DNA from: Hydrogenophaga sp.
GTDB lineage: Bacteria; Pseudomonadota; Gammaproteobacteria; Burkholderiales; Burkholderiaceae_C
Length of the DNA stretch: 64,000 bases
Assembly (NCBI RefSeq): GCF_018780385.1
Contig: NZ_JADMJO010000007.1
Span: forward strand, 1 to 64,000
Direction: 5' to 3'
The position numbers and the translations under genes are program-made. Below the pieces are notes generated by a model. The model ran no database searches. It was not told the origin of the DNA and saw nothing but the letters and a program-made list of their open reading frames with translations. Below are positions 43,410 to 52,789 of this stretch, piece after piece. Within the stretch, counting starts at the first letter, position 1. Every line of letters starts with the position of its first letter.

Positions 43410-43543
43410 GATTTGCTCCTTTCGATCGGCGGTTTCCCCTCGTCGACCAACATGTAGTGCATAGCTCCGCGCATGAGCGCCAGATAGGAGCCCACGTCGA
43501 TGGCTCGCGCGGGTACAGTGATTATGTGTGCGTCGCGTTTCAT
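43365..43543 (-). CDS. Unknown small protein overlapping the next gene
   Basis: Starts with an ATG at 43543 behind CGGAGAG and reads MKRDAHIITVPARAIDVGSY followed by LALMRGAMHYMLVDEGKPPIERSKSWL. In the sequence as given the frame does not stop until 42944. With the one-base correction proposed for the overlapping gene, it stops at the TGA at 43365-43367 and has about 59 residues. The strong ribosome site and the consistent overlap favour the short form. Function unknown. Confidence 0.5.
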
Positions 43544-43741
43544 TGGACTCTCCGAGAAAAATGGCTGCATAAAGGTGTGCTGCCGGGAATTTTTTGGAGC
43601 CTGCGTATTTCGGACCACCTGGACACCAAGTTCGACACCGTTGACATAAAGTTCGGCACCGCAGTCAACGAACTTCACCGGCCACACTGAAGAGAACCCC
43701 ACGAGGCCCACTGATCGCTTGAAAAGGCTGGCGATACATAG

Positions 43742-43825
43742 GCGGCCGTCGATCCCATCTTGATGGGTAGCTGACCCCCAGCTCCAAGGCTAGACTTCGG
43801 CACTCGGCCATCAGCGGCCATTCAC
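43742..43825 (-). repeat. ~84-bp structured dispersed repeat, copy B
   Basis: Minus-orientation copy of the repeat at 32133. The hairpin loop differs (AGCTG-GGGGT-CAGCT) while the stem is kept, and CCCATCAAGATGGG is identical. The left end reads GTGAATGGCCGCTGATGGCCGA. Confidence 0.85.
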
Positions 43826-44432
43826 CTCGTCGTGTCTATCGTCAACACTGACTTCGGACGTTCGTCGTCAAAGTTGATTCGCAAGCGCAAGCGAAGCGCC
43901 TAAGTGTCCTTGTCATTAAACGGGGCCTTTTTAGCCGACGATCTTCGCTACCGCTCCCAAGATGGTCGCCCATGGAGTTGATGGGTCATCCAACATGTGC
44001 ATGGTCTCGATGGTCGATGGAAGTTTTCTCCTCCCCCATTTGGGGTAGACACGTCTTTGAGCCAGAACGTACCCTGCAATCCGCAGCGCTGAACCGGTGT
44101 TACAAAGCAACATGGAAATTCGCGGTCAAGCGAATAGAACCCGTCGAAACACAGACCTCAGTCCCAGTACACGTTATCTATGCGCCCGGCGATGAATTCA
44201 GATGACGCGTCCACTTTTGGGTCAGAGCAGTCAAGCTTCATTCGTTCGCTGTCGGCGCGACGTGTTTTTTTCTCAGCCTTGTTAGCAGCATCGTTCACCT
44301 CTGACTCGAGGGAGCAAGTGCCACTGGTTCTGATCGCGTCGATTAGCACGCTTGAGCCTGTATCTAAGCGCAGCGAATGCGTAACTCAGGCGGAATAGAT
44401 ATCAACACCACTGAACGGCACGGGTCTTGTAA
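43826..44432. other. 600 bases between two repeat copies, no gene seen
   Basis: Flanked by repeat copies B and C in the same orientation. Several short frames exist on both strands but none has a ribosome site with plausible protein character. GC content is lower than in the catabolic regions. Two same-direction repeat copies enclosing a short non-coding segment resemble a cassette or a deletion remnant. Confidence 0.4.
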
Positions 44433-44517
44433 GCGGCCGGCGATCCCATGTTGATGGGTAGCTGTTCCCCAGCGCCAAGGCTAGACTGCAGGAATCGGCC
44501 ATGAGAGGGCATTCAAC
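44433..44517 (-). repeat. ~84-bp structured dispersed repeat, copy C
   Basis: Minus-orientation copy. GCTG-GGGAA-CAGC stem is kept; the second inverted repeat is CCCATCAACATGGG, which still leaves five paired bases. Ends in TTGAATGCCCTCTCATGGCCGATTCC on the minus strand side. Confidence 0.85.
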
Positions 44518-44656
44518 CAACCCCGACTTGATTGCGCAGCAATGGACCCAGGATGGCTATTTCTTGTGCTTAGGGTAAGCCTTGGTAGGCTGAAATAAGC
44601 CAACCTGCGAAGCTGGTTCGGCTTGATTGAATTGCTAGGCCAAGCGCCCCAAGTTC

Positions 44657-44887
44657 TCACGGCAGCGGCCCTATGCGTGAAAGGATTGAAGGGGTATTGC
44701 GGTACGCACTCAGCATCGCATTGATGCCTAAGAGTCCGAGGCCAAGAGCTGCAAGTAGGGGGCCGATTGTGCGGTCGGAAACGACCAACACTACGATTGC
44801 GATGATGGTGAAGAACGCACCAAACCCGCCTGTGACCAGCCGATGCGTCATTGATTTTGTTGCGGGGGCCAGATCAGTGTTCTTCAT
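44657..44887 (-). CDS. Small membrane protein, two helices
   Basis: A 76-residue protein from an ATG with GTGAGG upstream: MKNTDLAPATKSMTHRLVTGG, a first membrane helix (FGAFFTIIAIVVLVVS), a short charged turn (DRTIG) and a second helix (PLLAALGLGLLGINAMLSAY), then a basic tail. It has the form of a helical hairpin in the inner membrane. No family recognised and no partner gene nearby. Ribosome site and topology make it credible. Confidence 0.6.
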   Translation of the reverse strand: MKNTDLAPATKSMTHRLVTGGFGAFFTIIAIVVLVVSDRTIGPLLAALGLGLLGINAMLSAYRNTPSILSRIGPLP

Positions 44888-45258
44888 TCGAGCCTCACTT
44901 TGATTTGAACCGCAAATCGCTTGATCAGGTGCGCGAAAAGGTTCGCTACTCACATTAGAGCCTACAAATCGAGAAGGTTTACCTCTGTGGGGCAAGGCAT
45001 TAGTGTTGTGAAGTGGCAAAAGGCGACCGAACCCGGTGCTCTTGGAGGGTTGAAAGTCCGCTTTGCAGACAATGCGTGAAAGCCCGCTCTGGGCCCATCG
45101 GCGACAGCGACAACGCCGATCACACCGCCAAGAAGCGGTCGCTCGACAATCCCACATAACCGAACACCGAGCGTGTGAGGACGTTGTCGAGGTGCTAGCG
45201 GATGTGCGCGATGCGACCGCTGCCAGCGCAGGGTGACCGAGAGTGCCACTGCGCGAAA
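44888..45258. other. 370 bases with no gene seen
   Basis: The open frames that cross this stretch are extensions of neighbours on the minus strand or shadows. No motif, hairpin or RNA gene was found. It probably contains the promoter of the small membrane protein and the 3' end region of the hydrolase gene. Confidence 0.4.
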
Positions 45259-46440
45259 TCATTCCCGCAGAAACGCGTCGATCTCGGCGAGGAAGATCGG
45301 CCAGGCCGGCTCGCCAGGCACGGGCACATGATTTTCTGATTCGAGAGCGACGAAGCGCGCGTTCGGCAGGGCTGCGGCCAGGCGCTGCCCCTCCTCAAAC
45401 GGCACGGCGTTGTCGTAGCGGCTGTGCAGCACGAGGGTCGGCGCCGACACCTGCTTGAGTAGATCGACGACATCGATGTCGTCACTGGCCATGCGCGTGC
45501 GGATGGCCGCGTCGGCCGACATCGCCATGCGTTGCAGATCCGCCAGAGCGCGGACTTGCGCGTTTGACATGCCGGGGAAGTAGAGCGTGCCGAAACTGCG
45601 CAGAAAGGATGAGTGCTCGTCGCCCCAGCCATGGCGCATCAGTGTCAAGTAGGCCTGCCCCGTTTCGCGATCCTTTTGCGAGCCGCGCTTGTTTCGGCCC
45701 AGCGCAAAAGCACCATTGAGGATGATCTTCGACACCCGGTCGGGGTGACGCGCCGCATGCGCGATCGCGACCGGCGCGCCCTGCGAGATACCGAGCAGCG
45801 CGTAACGCGGGAGATCCAGCGTGTCCACCACGGCCTGCAGATCACGCTCGAAGGTGTCGAACGAGAGCTCGGGCACGTAGCGCTCCGACAGGCCGCTGCC
45901 GCGGCCGTCGTAGCGGATAAGCCGCAGGCGCTCGGCGAGAAACTGGTACAGCCCACCTCGAAACGACACCTGCCACTCATGCTCAAGGTGATTGAACCAG
46001 GTCGGGGTCCGCACCAGCGGCAGCCCGCGTCCGACTTCGGCGATCGCCAGCCTGACCCCGTCAGCAGTGCGGCAATCGTCAATCCCCTGAACGGCCAGAG
46101 TCGGTGTCAGTGTCGCCTCAGATTCCACCGTGCGCAGCGCGGCCTCGGCCGCGAAGAGGTAGCCGCGCCTCGGCAAGGTACGGATGATTCGGTGTTCGCT
46201 GTCCGACAGGGCCTGCCGCACGTCACTGACGCATTGAACCAGCGCGTCATCGGTGACCACGACGCCAGGCCATAGCGTGTCCAGGAGTTCCTGCTTTGAA
46301 ACCACGCGCCCGGCGTTGACCATCAGATGGCGCAGTACATCGAAGGCCTTGGGGCGTAACTCGATGGCGTTGCCGTCACGCCGTAACACGCACTGCTGGA
46401 GGTCCAGCCGGAAGCGTTCGAAATCTACGAATTGGGGCAT
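45259..46440 (-). CDS. Winged-helix DNA-binding domain fused to alpha/beta hydrolase
   Basis: A 393-residue fusion. Residues 1-105 are an OmpR/ToxR-type winged helix (FRLDLQQCVLRRDGNAIELRPKAFDVLRHLMVNAGRVVSKQELLDTLWPGVVVTDDALVQCVSDVRQAL, then RTLPRRGYLF). Residues about 125-390 are an alpha/beta hydrolase with nucleophile GISQGAP, acid in HSRYDNAVPFEEG and histidine in ESENHVPVP. The ATG at 46440 is chosen; the frame opens earlier without support. It diverges from the cupin gene across about 165 bases. Proteins of this build may use the hydrolase part to sense or hydrolyse a ligand and act on nearby promoters. Confidence 0.88.
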   Translation of the reverse strand: MPQFVDFERFRLDLQQCVLRRDGNAIELRPKAFDVLRHLMVNAGRVVSKQELLDTLWPGVVVTDDALVQCVSDVRQALSDSEHRIIRTLPRRGYLFAAEAALRTVESEATLTPTLAVQGIDDCRTADGVRLAIAEVGRGLPLVRTPTWFNHLEHEWQVSFRGGLYQFLAERLRLIRYDGRGSGLSERYVPELSFDTFERDLQAVVDTLDLPRYALLGISQGAPVAIAHAARHPDRVSKIILNGAFALGRNKRGSQKDRETGQAYLTLMRHGWGDEHSSFLRSFGTLYFPGMSNAQVRALADLQRMAMSADAAIRTRMASDDIDVVDLLKQVSAPTLVLHSRYDNAVPFEEGQRLAAALPNARFVALESENHVPVPGEPAWPIFLAEIDAFLRE

Positions 46441-46607
46441 GGCGGAAAGGGTGACAGCCGCGAAGGTGAGTTCTGAGCGCAAGTTTCGGCGAAATTTCGC
46501 CTCGGGTTCGTTACGCGGTGATGGTGCGCCGCCAACATCACGAACGTCAACTGCATGTTGTACAGCCCTCCAGCTGCGCAGCGCCACCCACCAATGGGGA
46601 GATTACT

Positions 46608-47099
46608 GTGGCTCACCAAACCTTGATTGGCCGTCCATTGCTGACCGGAATGCTGTGGTCCTTGCTGTTCTCGTTATGCCTGGCCGGCTCGATTGCCGGC
46701 GCACAAGCACCTGCCAAAGAGCGATCAGTGACCTGGACTGTGAGCGATCCGCAGCTCGAATGGGCCCCCTGCCCGCCCTTCTTGCCGAAAGGGTGCGGTA
46801 TCGCCGTCCTTCGCGGCGACCCCGCAAAAGACAACGTTGACGTGTTCTTCAAAGTACCTGCCAAGTCGACGATTCCGCTTCATCTGCACACATCGCCAGA
46901 GCGCATGGTGCTGGTAGCGGGTGAGCTTCATGTCACCTATGACGGTCACGAGAAGGCGGTTCTCAAGGTGGGTACGTATGCCTACGGCCCGGCCGGACTA
47001 CCCCACAAGGGCTACTGCGCCAGCGACGTTCCCTGTGTCCTCTTCATAGCATTTGAGTCGCCTTTGGATGCGGTGCCGGTTGCCAGCACGACAAAGTAG
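46608..47099 (+). CDS. Secreted single-domain cupin
   Basis: A 163-residue protein with a signal peptide (basic start, LLTGMLWSLLFSLCLAGSIAGAQA) and one cupin barrel. The metal motif is PLHLHTSPERMVLVAGEL (His, His, Glu), and the second motif is YGPAGLPHKGYC with His. Start chosen at a GTG (46608) with GGGGAG nearby; earlier frames lack a site. It probably sits in the periplasm as a metal-binding oxygenase- or binding-type cupin. It is followed after 37 bases by the acyl-CoA-dehydrogenase-like gene and lies opposite the winged-helix hydrolase, which may regulate both. Confidence 0.82.
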   Translation: MAHQTLIGRPLLTGMLWSLLFSLCLAGSIAGAQAPAKERSVTWTVSDPQLEWAPCPPFLPKGCGIAVLRGDPAKDNVDVFFKVPAKSTIPLHLHTSPERMVLVAGELHVTYDGHEKAVLKVGTYAYGPAGLPHKGYCASDVPCVLFIAFESPLDAVPVASTTK

Positions 47100-47136
47100 C
47101 CGCAATGATGTCCAACTCGACAAACGGAGACCCCGC

Positions 47137-48300
47137 ATGACTGACTTCCGACCTTCTCTGAGCGAGCTGCGCGCCGCGCTACCCGATCTGGCTGCCGAGG
47201 CCAAGGCGCGCGCGGAGGAATTCGAAACCCTGCGCCGGCTGGCGCCGGACTTCATCGCCAAGCTCAAGCAGGCGGGGGTGATGAGAATGTTGGTGCCAGC
47301 CGAGGTCGGCGGCTACGGCGTCTCGCTGACGGAAGGGCTCGAGATGCTGATGACCCTCGCCGAGGCCGATGCGTCCACCGGCTGGGTCTGTGCCCACGGT
47401 AACATTTGCGCGGCCTTGATCCATGCCTCCGCCGAACCGCGGCTGTGCGACGAATTCTTCGCCGATCCGGCCGCGTACGCCTCCTGGAGCAACCTGCCCC
47501 GAGTGCAGGCCGTGGAAGAGGCCGAGGGCCTCCGTATCACGGGTTCCTGGGGTTTCGAGTCAGGCTGCACGGGCGCGACCTTCGTCGGCGGCATGGTGAT
47601 GCTGCCGCCGGTCGCCGCTGGCGCCGCGCCGCGCATGGTGGCTGCGCTCGCACCCATCCACGAGGCCCGAATCGAAGATACCTGGGACCCGATTGGCCTG
47701 GCCGGTACCGGAAGCCATGACGTTCACTTCGATGAAGTTTTCGTGCCCTGGCGCCGTACCTTTCCCTGGCCGTTCGGGATCGCCGTGGCACCGTATCCGG
47801 CTGCGGTGGTCGTCGGCGGTGCATGGTTCATCACGATCGCAGCAGCGGCGACACACCTTGGTCTTGCGCGCCGGGCGCTCGACGAGGCCCGTAACGAGCT
47901 GCACGGCAAAATCAACCGCATCACCCAGAGACCGCTGCTCGAAAACCCGGCCACCCAGCGCAGGCTGGAAGCGGCGGAGGGGCTGTGGTGGGCTTGCCGC
48001 GCCGGCTTGCGCGAAGCGCTCACCGAGGTCTGGGACAGCGCCTTGCGCGGAGAGCCTGCCACCACTGCCCAACGCATCCAAGCCCGCGTGGCCGGCGTTA
48101 CGGCTGTCCAACGTGGAGCCGAGATCGTGCGCGAGGCCTACGACGCGTCCGGGGCGAGTGCCTTGCGCCGTAGCGGCCCCATGCAGCGGCTGCTGCGCGA
48201 CGCCAGTTGCCTGACCCATCACATTTCGTCGAATCTTGCGTCGTACGAGATGACAGGCCGCGTACGTTGCCAAATCGACGAACTGAACGCCCGGATCTAG
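47137..48300 (+). CDS. Acyl-CoA dehydrogenase-fold flavin monooxygenase or dehydrogenase
   Basis: A 387-residue protein of the acyl-CoA dehydrogenase fold, type-2 branch, which contains two-component flavin-dependent hydroxylases such as HsaA and 4-hydroxyphenylacetate 3-hydroxylase relatives. Seen: RRLAPDFIAKLKQAGVMRMLVPAEVGGYGVSLTEGLEMLMTLAEADASTGWV, SGSWGFESGCTGATFVGG as the middle sheet, and TWDPIGLAGTGSHDVHFDEVFVP. The catalytic Glu region of true dehydrogenases is not evident, and the C-terminus (CLTHHISSNLASYEMTGRV) carries the histidines seen in the hydroxylase branch. No flavin reductase gene lies next to it. ATG with ACGGAGA upstream. Confidence 0.82.
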   Translation: MTDFRPSLSELRAALPDLAAEAKARAEEFETLRRLAPDFIAKLKQAGVMRMLVPAEVGGYGVSLTEGLEMLMTLAEADASTGWVCAHGNICAALIHASAEPRLCDEFFADPAAYASWSNLPRVQAVEEAEGLRITGSWGFESGCTGATFVGGMVMLPPVAAGAAPRMVAALAPIHEARIEDTWDPIGLAGTGSHDVHFDEVFVPWRRTFPWPFGIAVAPYPAAVVVGGAWFITIAAAATHLGLARRALDEARNELHGKINRITQRPLLENPATQRRLEAAEGLWWACRAGLREALTEVWDSALRGEPATTAQRIQARVAGVTAVQRGAEIVREAYDASGASALRRSGPMQRLLRDASCLTHHISSNLASYEMTGRVRCQIDELNARI

Positions 48301-48947
48301 GCGGAGTCGTCTCGCTGCCCCCCCCGGCCGCCGGAGCTACGCACAGCCCGCGTGCCTGCGATACGCTCGTAGCGCCCAGAATCGAGTTTGCGGTCTCGAC
48401 AGCATGGCGTGGCATCGGGTGAGGGCCTGTCGACGAGGCTGGCTGCCATCAAGCAGTCGGTGATTAGCGACACCTAATGGCCGATCTGGGTCATGCTACC
48501 GGGGCGCGTTTGCTTGAGGAAGAACATCTAGAGGAGGCGCCGCAAAACGCCGTGTCAGCGCCACACATTGGCTTGCAATGTCTGCAGCACCTCCGGCAGC
48601 TGACTCTCGATCCCTGCGATCTGGAGGAACTGAGTGACCGCGATGTGGCAATCGCTGAGGGCTCAGCTCTTCATCGCGACTGTCCGCTGCCGCTGCAGAC
48701 CAGTTATTGGTGTCAAGTTGCCATTCGACTGCAGTGGGCCCGAAGAAGACCCTCGCCGGTCGATGGACCCAACGCGCGGACGGCTTCCGATCAACTCCCG
48801 TGAGATCTACCCCGCCGGACGGGCCGTTTGGTCGAAAGCCGACACTCACCCGCGCGCCGGATGTCGAACGGCCCGACTTCACAGCCGATCAGCGGCGAGA
48901 CCGCGATGATCCCGGTTGCCTCCTCGAGCGGTGCGGCCTTGTGCCTC
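48301..48947. other. 650 bases between convergent genes, no gene seen
   Basis: Neither strand shows a frame with recognisable protein or a ribosome site. One minus frame near 48570-48660 reads IAVTQFLQIAGIESQLPEVLQTLQANV, which has protein character, but it is bounded by stops and matches nothing I know; it may be the worn remnant of a gene. Confidence 0.4.
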
Positions 48948-50186
48948 TTATCGGGCGCGAGGCTTTGCGTGCTGATAGGTTGCCTTTTCCATCTCAAGGA
49001 AGCCCGCTACCGAGGTCGGATCGGCGAACGGGAAGATCTGGGTCGCCCAATACCCGCCGATGCCGTTCGCGCGATCGATCCAGTAGTACAGGTTAGCGAG
49101 GCCGGCCCATGCGAGCGCACCAGCCGGCCGACCCGTGGGTGCTTCTTCCTCGTTGATCATGAACGTGAGTGCCCAGGTCTTGGGCATGCCGGGGAAGAAC
49201 TCGGCGTCATTGGACAGCCGTGGCCTCGATACGGGCAGGATGGACGCCGCCGTCTTGGTCGCATCGACGCCGGGCAGCATCTTCACGTGCATGCCCTTGG
49301 GCAAATGATTGCGGGATGCCATCTCGACTGTTTCCGGTCGCAGGATCTGCTCTCCGCTGTCGCTGCGTCCGTCGTTGAGCCACATGCGGATGAACTTCAC
49401 ATAGTCCGACGCGGTCCCGTAGAGGCCGTGCCCTCCCATGTGGACCTCCGGATCCTGCGGCAAAGTCACCCCGTTGAGCGGAACAAGCGAACCATCGCGA
49501 TCCTCGCGCGCGTGAATCGTTGCTTGCCGGGACTGCATGGAGGGGGTCATCGTGAAGGCGGTGTCGGCCATCCCGAGTGGACCGAGAACCCTCGATTGCA
49601 TGACCTCGCCGAGCCGCTTGCCCGTAATGCCCTCGAGCACCATGCCGGCCCAATCGATGTTGCTCCCGTAGGACCACTGCTCGCCCGGATCAAACAGAAG
49701 TGGCGTCTTGATCGACTTCCACGACGCGTCGACCACCCAGGGCTGACCCTGCTCGTTGGCGAGGCGGGTGTACGTCTCGTTGAAGAAGTCGTAGCTGAAG
49801 CCGGCTGTGTGCGTGAGCAGGTGACGTGTCGTGATGTCGCGCTTCGGTGGGCGCAGCCTGGGTTGCCCGTCCTTGCCAAAGCCCTCGATGACCATGATGT
49901 CGGCAAGTTGGGTCGCGTACTCCTTCGCAGGCGCGTCGAGGTCGAGAAGACCCTCTTCCACCAGTTGCAAGCAAGCCGTTCCTGCGATGGCCTTGGTGGT
50001 CGAAAATATCGCGCACACGGTGTCGGGTTCAAACGACTCGCCGGTTCCGGTGTTGCGGACACCGCGCGCGCCTTCGTAGATCGTGCCGCGGCGGTCAGTC
50101 ACCGCCGCCGATACCCCGGGCACGCGGGGTGTGCCTGTCGTCACGCCATCGAGAACGGCGTCGATTGCCTTAGTCAGTTCGGTCAT
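48948..50186 (-). CDS. Serine hydrolase, class C beta-lactamase/EstB-like
   Basis: A 412-residue esterase-type serine hydrolase of the beta-lactamase class C fold. The nucleophile motif is FSTTK (Ser-x-x-Lys, near residue 63), the Tyr motif is WSYGSN near 170, and the third motif region is GGHGLYG near 255. [14 protein letters not shown] and [10 protein letters not shown] are family hallmarks. No signal peptide, so cytoplasmic; such enzymes (EstB, LovD-like) hydrolyse or transfer acyl esters and rarely beta-lactams. Followed on the same strand only after convergent space; upstream lies the PucR-type regulator, read in the same direction. Confidence 0.9.
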   Translation of the reverse strand: MTELTKAIDAVLDGVTTGTPRVPGVSAAVTDRRGTIYEGARGVRNTGTGESFEPDTVCAIFSTTKAIAGTACLQLVEEGLLDLDAPAKEYATQLADIMVIEGFGKDGQPRLRPPKRDITTRHLLTHTAGFSYDFFNETYTRLANEQGQPWVVDASWKSIKTPLLFDPGEQWSYGSNIDWAGMVLEGITGKRLGEVMQSRVLGPLGMADTAFTMTPSMQSRQATIHAREDRDGSLVPLNGVTLPQDPEVHMGGHGLYGTASDYVKFIRMWLNDGRSDSGEQILRPETVEMASRNHLPKGMHVKMLPGVDATKTAASILPVSRPRLSNDAEFFPGMPKTWALTFMINEEEAPTGRPAGALAWAGLANLYYWIDRANGIGGYWATQIFPFADPTSVAGFLEMEKATYQHAKPRAR

Positions 50187-50387
50187 TGTTGTCTCCGTGT
50201 TGTTGAACTACCGCCACATGCCAAGTGCCGGAGCGCGGAACGTCGGCGTGAGGTCGGAACGATGACCCCGCCCAACCCGTCTCCGGCGGCGACGTGTGGC
50301 AACGAGAAGATAGCAACACGCTGGGTGGCCAGTAACCGCCGACCGGCGCGCCTGGAGGGACCGAATCCCGCCATTTGGCGGTTGAGA

Positions 50388-51422
50388 CTAGCGACTGGTG
50401 GGCGGTGGCAGGTCCAGCGCCGACGAATGCCGAACGCGCCAGGCGAGGAAGGCGAGGCCGACGCGGGTTCGGCCGATGCCGTCGAGTGGGTCGAACGACA
50501 GCAAGTCGCGAATGGTCTCCAGTCTCGCCTGCATCGTGCTGTGGTGGACACCGGCAATGCGAGATGCGTCACGGATAGACGCGGAGCGAAGCAGCGCATC
50601 CAGAGTTCGCACGGCCCACGGATGCTGCATGACGCCTTCGAGTTCCTCGACATCGAGCAACGGTCTATCGACCGAGCACTGGGCGAGCAGATCGATGAGA
50701 CCGCCATAGTCGTCTGCGACGACAACGGGCACATCGGGCACAGCGCACAGACGCAAGCTCACGAGTGCTGTCGCCAGCGATCGGTGGAGGTCGTCGATCC
50801 CCGCCGCCACCCCGATCCCGCAGGGGCTGGCGTCGATGTGTTTCACCTCGGCGCGCAGTAAGCACACGTGCAGCGGACCGTAGCGGGTGTTGACGACGTC
50901 TTCCAGCAGGTCGCGGTGTTGCTTCCATGTCGCGAAGAGCGGCAAGGTGGCAACGCGGTACTTCAAGTGCGGCGCCAATCCGAGTTTGGCAGCCGTAGCG
51001 TGGCGATGCTCCACGTCAACGTTGACGTCGAGCAGATCGCCGAGTCGACGCAATGGATCTTCCGCCTGGTGCCCGCTGCGGATGGCCAGCGCAAGTGCGA
51101 GGCGCTCGAGGACCATCGCATCGTTCACATGGGCTGGCCCCTGCCGCTCCAGCCACACGGTCATGCCGTTTGCTTCCAGGGAGCCTTCTCTCGGCGCTGC
51201 GGCGCTGCCCTTCAGGGTCTGCCCGTCCGGTGCGACGCGGAGCGTGCGCTCTGATTGATGCCCGGCGAACCCCGCTACACAGCCCGAGAGCGAGGCTGCT
51301 GCCCCGAGCAGCCCCTGGATGTTGACGCCACCTCGAACCAATTCGTCGAAGCACGCGATGATCCTCAACGCCAGGCTGGCGTTGGGGTCAAGGGCCTTCA
51401 GTCGAGCCAGCAGTTCCTGCAT
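50388..51422 (-). CDS. PucR/CdaR-type helix-turn-helix regulator
   Basis: A 344-residue protein whose C-terminus ends in the PucR-type HTH (HPWAVRTLDALLRSASIRDASRIAGVHHSTMQARLETIRDLLSF), preceded by a GGDEF-like or sensory region with weak homology (VSLRLCAVPDVPVVVADDYGGL). The N-terminal 200 residues may be a ligand-sensing domain. Start chosen at the ATG at 51422; the first in-frame start (51461) overlaps the hydrolase gene. It lies seven bases downstream of the alpha/beta hydrolase in one transcript and upstream of the serine hydrolase, and probably regulates both. Confidence 0.8.
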   Translation of the reverse strand: MQELLARLKALDPNASLALRIIACFDELVRGGVNIQGLLGAAASLSGCVAGFAGHQSERTLRVAPDGQTLKGSAAAPREGSLEANGMTVWLERQGPAHVNDAMVLERLALALAIRSGHQAEDPLRRLGDLLDVNVDVEHRHATAAKLGLAPHLKYRVATLPLFATWKQHRDLLEDVVNTRYGPLHVCLLRAEVKHIDASPCGIGVAAGIDDLHRSLATALVSLRLCAVPDVPVVVADDYGGLIDLLAQCSVDRPLLDVEELEGVMQHPWAVRTLDALLRSASIRDASRIAGVHHSTMQARLETIRDLLSFDPLDGIGRTRVGLAFLAWRVRHSSALDLPPPTSR

Positions 51423-51429
51423 ACAGTCC

Positions 51430-52434
51430 TCAATCGCCCAACACGCGTGACATCCATCCACTGCGCGTGGCGATCATTCCACGTGACAGTGCGGTATGCG
51501 GCGCGAAGATGTCGAACGCATGGAACCCACCCGGCCACACGTGAAGCTCGGCCTGCCCGCCGGCATTCCACAGGGCGTCCGCATAGGCCACGGTTTCGTC
51601 GCGAAATATCTCGGCGCTACCGACGTCGAGAAACGCGGGTGGTAGGTCGCAAAGCTCAGTTGCACGAGCCGGCGCGGCATACGGCGACACATCCGGACCA
51701 CCGCGCGCTTCGCCAAGCAGCGCGCCCCAGCCGGTCTCGTTGCTCACGCGATCCCAGACGCCGATGCCATCGAACTGAAGCGTGGACTTCGTGATGCCGC
51801 GGTCGTCCAGCATGGGGTAGTCGAGCAGCTGACCGCACAGGCGGGGACCGCCCCTATCGCGCGCCGCGAGGGCTGCACCGGCCGCCAAACCTCCCCCTGC
51901 GCTGGCGCCCGCGATCAGCAGGCGATCGAGGCGCACGCCGAGCGACTCCGCATGCAATGCCATCCATTCCAGTGCCGCGTAAACATCTTCCCGCGGATAA
52001 GGATCGCGATACTCTGGCGCCAGGCGGTACTCGATCGACACGAGCACGACGCCCAGCTGTTCGACGAAATCGATCATCCGGTCCAACCCACTGAACCGAT
52101 CGCCGAACATCAGACCCCCGGAATGCACGAAAAGCACACCGGGGCGCTGCCCGGAGGCACGCTCGTGACGGAAGACGGACGCCTTGAGAGGGTGACCCTC
52201 GTAACCCTCGAAGACGCGTTCCTCGCAGCGGATGTTTCGCCCGCCGATCAGCGTTTCGAGAGGCGGCCCTGCGTAGGACACCCGCATGAAGTCGATCAGG
52301 TCGCTGGTCACAGTCGGCGGGAACATTCCGCCCACGATCGCCAAGCCTGCGCGCAGTTCAGGATCAAAGGTCGGTCGGTCGAGCCGCGCTTGTCGGCCCA
52401 CCCCCTCGACCACCCCCTGGGTGAGCTCCTTCAT
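51430..52434 (-). CDS. Alpha/beta hydrolase, hormone-sensitive-lipase family
   Basis: A 334-residue esterase of the HSL (family IV) type. The oxyanion motif appears as HSGGLMFGD, a variant of HGGG, the nucleophile is in GASAGGGLAAG, and the histidine in WPGGFHAFDIF; the acid is probably in LDVGSAEIFRDE. IEYRLAPEYRDPYPREDVYAALEWM is a strong family mark. Start set at the ATG at 52434 with AAGGAA upstream; a GTG 15 bases earlier is less likely. Together with the serine hydrolase and the PucR-type regulator it forms a small ester-degradation group. Repeat copy D lies just upstream. Confidence 0.9.
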   Translation of the reverse strand: MKELTQGVVEGVGRQARLDRPTFDPELRAGLAIVGGMFPPTVTSDLIDFMRVSYAGPPLETLIGGRNIRCEERVFEGYEGHPLKASVFRHERASGQRPGVLFVHSGGLMFGDRFSGLDRMIDFVEQLGVVLVSIEYRLAPEYRDPYPREDVYAALEWMALHAESLGVRLDRLLIAGASAGGGLAAGAALAARDRGGPRLCGQLLDYPMLDDRGITKSTLQFDGIGVWDRVSNETGWGALLGEARGGPDVSPYAAPARATELCDLPPAFLDVGSAEIFRDETVAYADALWNAGGQAELHVWPGGFHAFDIFAPHTALSRGMIATRSGWMSRVLGD

Positions 52435-52550
52435 CTCGAGTTCCTTCACGAACGTCTGCTTGTGGCTAAGTCACGCTGAAGATTGAGCGCGCCTCTTTGA
52501 GTGAAAACCTAAATTACCCGTTTAGGAGAGAGGATTCTCCGGCACTTCCC

Positions 52551-52632
52551 GAAGGACCGGTTGTGGCCGATTCCCGAAGTTTGGCCTTGGAGCTGGCGAA
52601 CGGCTACCCATCAAGATGGGATCGCAGGCCGC
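52551..52632 (+). repeat. ~84-bp structured dispersed repeat, copy D
   Basis: Plus-orientation copy, the most diverged. Stem AGCTG-GCGAA-CGGCT keeps pairing through a G-T pair, and CCCATCAAGATGGG is identical to copies A and B. It lies in the 355-base non-coding gap between the hydrolase and the kinase gene; nothing else was seen in that gap. Confidence 0.8.
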
Positions 52633-52789
52633 TTTCCATTGACCGTCAAGATGAACGAGAGAGGCCGAACGCCAGAAATCCAGTCACGCCAATTACGACC
52701 CAATCCGGACCCTCGGTGTGGCACAAGGCCATGTGAGTCGCTAATTTCTCGCGTACGCCAAAGCAGCTACTCTGGCGCCCAGCGACAAA

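Noticed and set aside
32133-52632. Integron attC sites as an explanation of the ~84-bp repeats
   Set aside because: The GTTRRRY and RYYYAAC core sites of attC are not present; orientation is mixed; genes between copies are not single-gene cassettes.
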